A DNA stretch of 64,000 bases. Source: Viridibacterium sediminicola. GTDB lineage: Bacteria > Pseudomonadota > Gammaproteobacteria > Burkholderiales > Rhodocyclaceae. Where the stretch lies: assembly GCF_039631295.1 (NCBI RefSeq), contig NZ_JBDIVE010000003.1:124001-188000 (forward strand), in the 5' to 3' direction. A program made the position numbers and the translations under genes. Below, one piece after another: positions 60,110-64,000 of this stretch. The notes below the pieces were generated by a model, which did no database searches, had not been told where the DNA came from, and was given only the letters and a program-made list of their open reading frames with translations. How positions within the stretch are numbered: position 1 is the first letter of the stretch; each line of letters starts with the position of its first letter.

Positions 60110-60245
60110 GGATGATCTGTACGGCTCTGGCTGCCCCGGATGCAGGGCCTAGGCTGGGAGGGTAGTCGATCTGGCGGCGCGGGGTGAAGGAATCTTTGCA
60201 AGAAAGTGCCACAGGCATGCTGCGCTGCCGCATAAAGTCTGTAGG

Positions 60246-60380
60246 ATGAAAGCACGAGTCCCTGCTCACGACGCGCTTGCGTCTTGCGATGTGCCCGCCA
60301 GCCATCATCGTGATGCCCTGCCTGATCCGGCCTGGTTTCATCCTTTCGTCTGCACGGCTGCGCGAGGGCATCCACCATGA
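60246..60380 (+). CDS. Possible 44-residue leader ORF before the GT41 gene
   Basis: An open frame from ATG 60246 (GTAGG just before it) ends at a TGA that overlaps the next gene's ATG as ATGA. The peptide starts MKARVPAHDALASCDVP and contains several His and Pro but no recognised motif. Such overlap is the coupling pattern used elsewhere in this window, but length and composition give no independent support. Confidence 0.25.
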   Translation: MKARVPAHDALASCDVPASHHRDALPDPAWFHPFVCTAARGHPP

Positions 60381-61744
60381 AGCATTACAACCTCAGCCGC
60401 AGCATGTGCGAGTGGGACGAGCTGGATGCCTGGCGCGCCAAGATCCGCGAGCGCCTCGCGCGCGGCGATGCCAGCCTGGTGCCGCCCTTTCTGCTGCTGG
60501 CCTTGCCTGGCATCAGCGCGGCCGAGCAGCGCAGTTGCGCTGACTTATGGTTGCAGACACGCATCCACGACGCTGCGCTGGCGCATCCCGAGGCGGTCTT
60601 CAGCTTTGCCCGGCGCCCGTCCGGGCGCTTGCGCATCGGTTATCTCTCCAGTGATTTTCATGATCACGCCACCGTGCACCTGCTCATCGAGATGTTCGAG
60701 GCGCATGCGCGTGAAGACTTCGAGCTGTTCGCCTTCTCCTACGGCGTGGATGACGGCAAGGCGATGCGCACGCGGCTGCAGCAGTGCTTCGAGCATTTCG
60801 TCGAGGTGCAGGCGCTGTCCAATCTGCAGATCGCGCAGTGCATTCACGCGGCCGGCATCGACATCCTGGTCGACCTCAAGGGCTATACCCAGGGCTCGCG
60901 CAGCGCGGTGCTGGCGTTCCGGCCGGCGCCGGTGCAGGTCAACTTCCTCGGTTATCCGGGGACTCTCGGCGCGGGGCTCTGCGATTACATCATCACCGAC
61001 CCCTATCTCACGCCGGCGAGCAGCGCGGCGGACTTCAGCGAAGCCTTCGCCTATCTGCCTGACACTTACCAGCCGCATGGCCGGCAGGCCGAGGTCGGCG
61101 CCCAGCCCACGCGCTCATCGCAAGGGCTGCCCGATGAAGGCACGGTGTTCTGCTGCTTCAACCAGGCTTACAAGATCACACCCGAGGTCTTCGATACCTG
61201 GTGCCGCATCCTTGCCGATTGCCCGGGCAGCGTGTTGTGGCTGCTCAAGGACACGCTGGCGGAAGGGAATCTGCGCAATCGCGCGATGCAGCGCGGCATT
61301 TCGCCCGAGCGTCTGGTCTTTGCGCCGCATCGGCCGCAGGTTGAGCATCTGGGCCGGCTGCAATGCGCGGATCTGATTCTCGACACCACGCCCTACAACG
61401 CGCACACCACGGCGAGCGATGCGCTGTGGGTCGGCGTGCCGCTGATCAGCATCGTCGGCGATACCTTTGCCGCGCGTGTGGCGGGCAGCCTGCTCAGTAC
61501 CGTCGGCTTGCAGGCGCTGATTGCGGATGATCTGGATCACTACCATGCGCTGGCCTGTGCGCTGGCGCAGGATCCGCCGCGGCTGCAGGCGCTGCGCCAG
61601 CGGCTGTTGCGACAGCGCGATGCCAGTGCCTTGTTCGATGTGCAGCGCTATACGCGCCACCTGGAAGCGCTTTACGTCTTGATGTGGCAGGCGTATCAGG
61701 CCGGTGGGCCGCTGAGCAGTATTGCCGCAGCGCCCGGGAACTGA
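60377..61744 (+). CDS. SPINDLY/OGT-like glycosyltransferase (GT41), no TPR
   Basis: 455 residues. Catalytic region of O-GlcNAc-transferase-like enzymes: RIGYLSSDFHDHATVHLLIE (about residue 86), ILVDLKGYTQGSRSAVLAFR, APVQVNFLGYPGTLGAGLCD, YIITDPYLTP, VFCCFNQAYKITPEVFDTWC, and ILDTTPYNAHTTASDALWVG with GVPLISIVGDTFAARVAGSL. Bacterial members usually carry N-terminal TPR repeats that bind the acceptor protein; here only about 80 residues precede the catalytic part and no TPR is visible. It may glycosylate a protein or a cell-surface acceptor. Confidence 0.85.
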   Translation: MKHYNLSRSMCEWDELDAWRAKIRERLARGDASLVPPFLLLALPGISAAEQRSCADLWLQTRIHDAALAHPEAVFSFARRPSGRLRIGYLSSDFHDHATVHLLIEMFEAHAREDFELFAFSYGVDDGKAMRTRLQQCFEHFVEVQALSNLQIAQCIHAAGIDILVDLKGYTQGSRSAVLAFRPAPVQVNFLGYPGTLGAGLCDYIITDPYLTPASSAADFSEAFAYLPDTYQPHGRQAEVGAQPTRSSQGLPDEGTVFCCFNQAYKITPEVFDTWCRILADCPGSVLWLLKDTLAEGNLRNRAMQRGISPERLVFAPHRPQVEHLGRLQCADLILDTTPYNAHTTASDALWVGVPLISIVGDTFAARVAGSLLSTVGLQALIADDLDHYHALACALAQDPPRLQALRQRLLRQRDASALFDVQRYTRHLEALYVLMWQAYQAGGPLSSIAAAPGN

Positions 61745-61758
61745 GGCCGCCACGCCGC

Positions 61759-61796
61759 AAAAAAAAATGGGTTTGCCAACGTAAGCTGGCAAACCC
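61759..61796 (-). terminator. Rho-independent terminator of the GH88/105 gene
   Basis: GGGTTTGCCA (61769-61778) and TGGCAAACCC (61787-61796) form a perfect 10-bp stem. On the minus strand it is followed directly by a long T run (A-tract 61759-61767). It lies about 30 nt after the stop of the gene at 61828. Confidence 0.85.
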
Positions 61797-61827
61797 CTAG
61801 GCTCAGTGAAAGCGGCCGTTGCGCAGC

Positions 61828-63288
61828 TTAAAACTCAAGCTCGCTGGCGGCGTACAGCACAGCACCGAAGCCTTGAGGCACGTTATCACGCACATAAACG
61901 TACTTGCAGGCAATCGGCCACGAAGTGTAAGCCGGCGGCACGGTCGAGCACTGTGCCTTCGGTGCCGGCAATTCGCCGCTGGTCAGATTGCTGCGGAAGT
62001 CGACATTGGTGTAGGCGTTGTAGGTGCCGCCCAGGCTCATGCCGACCACGGTGCCGTGGATGTTCACATTGCTGCCCGAGATGTCGATCTTGCTCTTCAC
62101 GCCTGCCCAGGCCTTCTTGGCCACCGCCTTGGCGCCATCATCGAACAGGCCGATGCGTGCGCCTTTGGCCATGCCGTAGGCGAACAGTGCGCTGGCCGAG
62201 GTTTCGAGGAAGTTCGGCTGCGCAGCGACCTGCTCACCCGGGTAGCCGCCATTGCTCGGTAGCTTGTTGTTGCGCACATCGATGACCTGCCACCACAGCC
62301 CGGTCGTGGTGTCTTGCTGGCGCGTCAGGCCGTCAGCAATGTAATTCACGATGGAGTAGATGCGGTTGTAGTCGGCATGCGTCTTCGGCAGGTATTCGAG
62401 GGTGTCGACCAGGCCGACGAAGTACCAGGCAATCGAACGGCTCCACAGGATCGGCGAGACTTGCTGGGTAGGCAGCGGCGGCACCTTGCCCTTGGCAGCA
62501 TCGAGACCTGCCCAGACGCCATCCGCAGCGCCGTTCCAGCCGTGGTAGTGCAGGTTCTTCGATGCGTTGAAGGTGTGCTCGTGCATCAGCTTGATCTGCT
62601 TGGTGGCGATGTCGTAAGCCGTTGCGGCATCACCGGCCTTGACCGAGTTGGCGTACTGGGTGGCGTAGCGCACCAGGAAGGGCTCGGTCATATAGATGCC
62701 GTCCAGCCATTGCTCATTGGCGTAGCTGGGCTTGTGCCAGAAGGCGCCCGCCGAGTTGGTCTTGATCTGGTCGACGGTGTTGCGAACGCGGGTCATCGCC
62801 TTCAGGTAGCGCGCATCCTTGGTCTTTTCGTAGAGGCCGAACAGCAGCAGGGCGGGCTGGATGGTGTCCTGAATCGTCGGGTCGTTGGTGGTCTTGGCAC
62901 CGGTTGCCGGATTGATCTTGCTGTAGTCGATGACGCCATTGGCATCGACGTAGGTGTCGACGAACTTCTTGACGTAGTTGTAGTACGCCACGTTGCCGGT
63001 GCGCTCATAGAGCTTCCAGATGCCCAGCAGCGGCACGCCATTGGTGTATTCCCAGAACTTCGGGTTCGGCGTGGCCGGTACGACATCGTAATTGAGGCTG
63101 AAGCACTTGGTGCCGCAGCTGTAGTCGTCGAGATTCGGCCAGGTGCTCATCAGGTAGTTGGCCACGGTCTTGCCAACCGTGCCCGCTGCCAGCGGAGCGG
63201 CGGTGGCGCTCGAAGCGGCGGCCAGCATGCCTGCGCCGAACAGGACGCCGATAGTCTTGCGAAGTGTAGGACTGCTCAGATTCAACAT
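61828..63288 (-). CDS. Glycoside hydrolase family 88/105 (unsaturated glycuronyl hydrolase type)
   Basis: 486 residues from ATG 63288 with AGGGAGAAGC before it; a frame to 63339 is ignored. Signal peptide about 1-30 (IGVLFGAGMLAAASSATAAP). The six-hairpin barrel family is shown by VPLLGIWKLYERTGNVAYYN, the active-site-like NEQWLDGIYMTEPFLVRYA, SRSIAWYFVGLVDTLEYLPK and WWQVIDVRNN. The family cleaves unsaturated galacturonyl or glucuronyl residues from pectin or other polyuronide fragments. The C-terminus has extra residues with two cysteines. No other pectin genes are in view. Export is unusual for GH105 members, which are often cytoplasmic. Confidence 0.87.
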   Translation of the reverse strand: MLNLSSPTLRKTIGVLFGAGMLAAASSATAAPLAAGTVGKTVANYLMSTWPNLDDYSCGTKCFSLNYDVVPATPNPKFWEYTNGVPLLGIWKLYERTGNVAYYNYVKKFVDTYVDANGVIDYSKINPATGAKTTNDPTIQDTIQPALLLFGLYEKTKDARYLKAMTRVRNTVDQIKTNSAGAFWHKPSYANEQWLDGIYMTEPFLVRYATQYANSVKAGDAATAYDIATKQIKLMHEHTFNASKNLHYHGWNGAADGVWAGLDAAKGKVPPLPTQQVSPILWSRSIAWYFVGLVDTLEYLPKTHADYNRIYSIVNYIADGLTRQQDTTTGLWWQVIDVRNNKLPSNGGYPGEQVAAQPNFLETSASALFAYGMAKGARIGLFDDGAKAVAKKAWAGVKSKIDISGSNVNIHGTVVGMSLGGTYNAYTNVDFRSNLTSGELPAPKAQCSTVPPAYTSWPIACKYVYVRDNVPQGFGAVLYAASELEF

Positions 63289-63539
63289 TGCTTCTCCCTT
63301 TTCGTGCTGACTGTTCCCGGTCTTGTCGGTGATGAGCACCGCAGGTTCCGGGGGTTTGGTTTTGCCATGCAGCCGGATGCGGCGACATGGCTCTCACAAA
63401 AAAACATCTCCCGACTTGCTTACGGATTTATCGATTTTGTCGAATAATGCGATCAGCATTTGTTTTGGTCGGCACATCCTAAACCCGTTGAGACAGGGGG
63501 TAACAAACCGTTCGTCAGTTTTCACGTAAAAGAAATATG

Positions 63540-63552
63540 CCAATTGAATTGG
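63540..63552. promoter_or_regulatory. Palindrome CCAATT-G-AATTGG upstream of the GH88/105 gene
   Basis: A perfect 6-bp inverted repeat with one central base, about 250 nt before the start of the hydrolase gene. ATTGG/CCAAT half-sites are seen for GntR-type sugar-acid regulators, which would fit uronate control, but the regulator is unknown. Confidence 0.35.
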
Positions 63553-63579
63553 TAAATCGTTTCACAGAAAGTTGCCAAT

Positions 63580-63610
63580 AAAAACAAAAAGGGCCGCATC
63601 TGCGGCCCTT
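63580..63610 (-). terminator. Rho-independent terminator of tyrS
   Basis: AAGGGCCGCA (63589-63598) and TGCGGCCCTT (63601-63610) form a strong stem, and on the minus strand it is followed by TTTTTGTTTT (63581-63590). It starts about 30 nt after the tyrS stop. Confidence 0.85.
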
Positions 63611-63642
63611 CTAGGTCTGCCAGCACACGGGGTGCGCGGCAC

Positions 63643-64000
63643 TTACTGCCAGCTGATCAGCCCGTATTGTTTCTTGCCTCGACGCAAAACACTGAAGCGA
63701 CCGAACAAGCGCTCGGCATCAGCGATGACATGCTCGATTGCATCGACCTTGACACCGTTGATGCTCACGCTGCCACTCTGGATGAAGGTGCGCGCTTCGC
63801 TCTTGGACTTGGCGAGAGACGCAGCCACCAGCGCATCGATCAGGCTGCTCTGCGCCTTGTCCAGTTGCACGCCGGGCATGCCGTCCTGCGCAAGCTGCTC
63901 AAGATCGGACTCGGTCAGTGCGTCGAGGCTGCCGGCGAACAGGCTCTCGCTGATGCGCTGCGCGGCTTCCAGCGCCTGCTTGCCGTGCACCAGCTCGGTC
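63643..64000 (-). CDS. tyrS: Tyrosyl-tRNA synthetase, C-terminal part (5' truncated by window)
   Basis: 118 codons of the 3' end; the frame runs off the right edge. The C-terminal S4 RNA-binding domain is clear: KAQSSLIDALVAASLAKSKS, EARTFIQSGSVSINGVKVDA, and the end RRGKKQYGLISWQ. The upstream part TELVHGKQALEAAQRISESL matches the linker of bacterial TyrRS. It charges tRNA-Tyr in the cytoplasm. The start and catalytic domain lie outside the window. Confidence 0.9.
   Translation of the reverse strand, partial: TELVHGKQALEAAQRISESLFAGSLDALTESDLEQLAQDGMPGVQLDKAQSSLIDALVAASLAKSKSEARTFIQSGSVSINGVKVDAIEHVIADAERLFGRFSVLRRGKKQYGLISWQ

Larger units (their letters stand above)
63289..63642. other. 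AT-rich intergenic region between tyrS and the GH88/105 gene
   Basis: About 350 nt, clearly richer in A+T than the surroundings and without a gene. It holds the GH88/105 promoter region with the palindrome at 63540-63552, a near-palindrome TTATCGA-TTTTG-TCGAATAA at 63429-63448, and the tyrS terminator. Confidence 0.6.

Overview
The window is high-GC, densely packed DNA from a Gram-negative proteobacterium. Heptosyltransferase, outer-membrane proteins, BtuF/BtuC/BtuD, RutR-like and LysR regulators, and the gene style suggest a betaproteobacterium, possibly of the Rhodocyclales; that assignment is inference. No rRNA, tRNA, IS element, phage gene or CRISPR array was recognised.

Region 1 (1-14166, + strand) is one long, translationally coupled cobalamin operon. 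It starts with a CobN-family protein (cut by the window edge) that carries a C-terminal membrane anchor, followed by an ExbB/TolQ-like channel and a DUF2149 protein. Then come a BtuF-like protein without signal peptide, cbiB, cobD, cobQ, btuC, btuD, btuF, cobU, a GNAT acetyltransferase, cobT, cobS and cobC. Together they assemble and salvage the lower half of cobalamin and import corrinoids. De novo corrin-ring genes are not in view.

Region 2 (14182-22392) holds two LPS-type glycosyltransferases, a HAD hydrolase, an orphan TRAP binding protein, corC and ybeY, and the DEAD-box helicase gene rhlE behind a long leader.

Region 3 (22393-34043) looks like an accessory catabolic cluster for amines or amides: outer-membrane proteins, an APC permease, an amidase, an MFS transporter, two EutR-like AraC regulators, a cupin, a PuuB-like FAD oxidoreductase and an aminotransferase.

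Region 4 (34069-49579) contains a FecR/DUF6600 protein, a CoA-acylating semialdehyde dehydrogenase, a NUDIX hydrolase and a bacteriohemerythrin. They are followed by what reads as a bacterial version of the URC uracil-degradation pathway: GTP cyclohydrolase II-like URC1, DUF1688 URC4, uracil phosphoribosyltransferase, a RutR-like TetR regulator, a BMP-type nucleobase/nucleoside ABC transporter, cytosine deaminase and an aldo/keto reductase. A near-consensus sigma-54 promoter and a RutR-like palindrome sit just before URC1, so nitrogen-controlled, uracil-induced expression is likely.

Region 5 (49588-64000) is mixed: a THI5/NMT1-PAS-GGDEF diguanylate cyclase, PhnA, a histidine phosphatase, a divergent LysR/MFS pair, an Nramp metal transporter, a periplasmic asparaginase, dbpA, a TPR-less GT41 glycosyltransferase, a GH88/105 hydrolase and the 3' end of tyrS. 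Three copies of a palindromic CGCAAAGG/CGCGAAGG repeat lie next to the two DEAD-box helicase genes, and a second short repeat is embedded in the 5' ends of two coding sequences.
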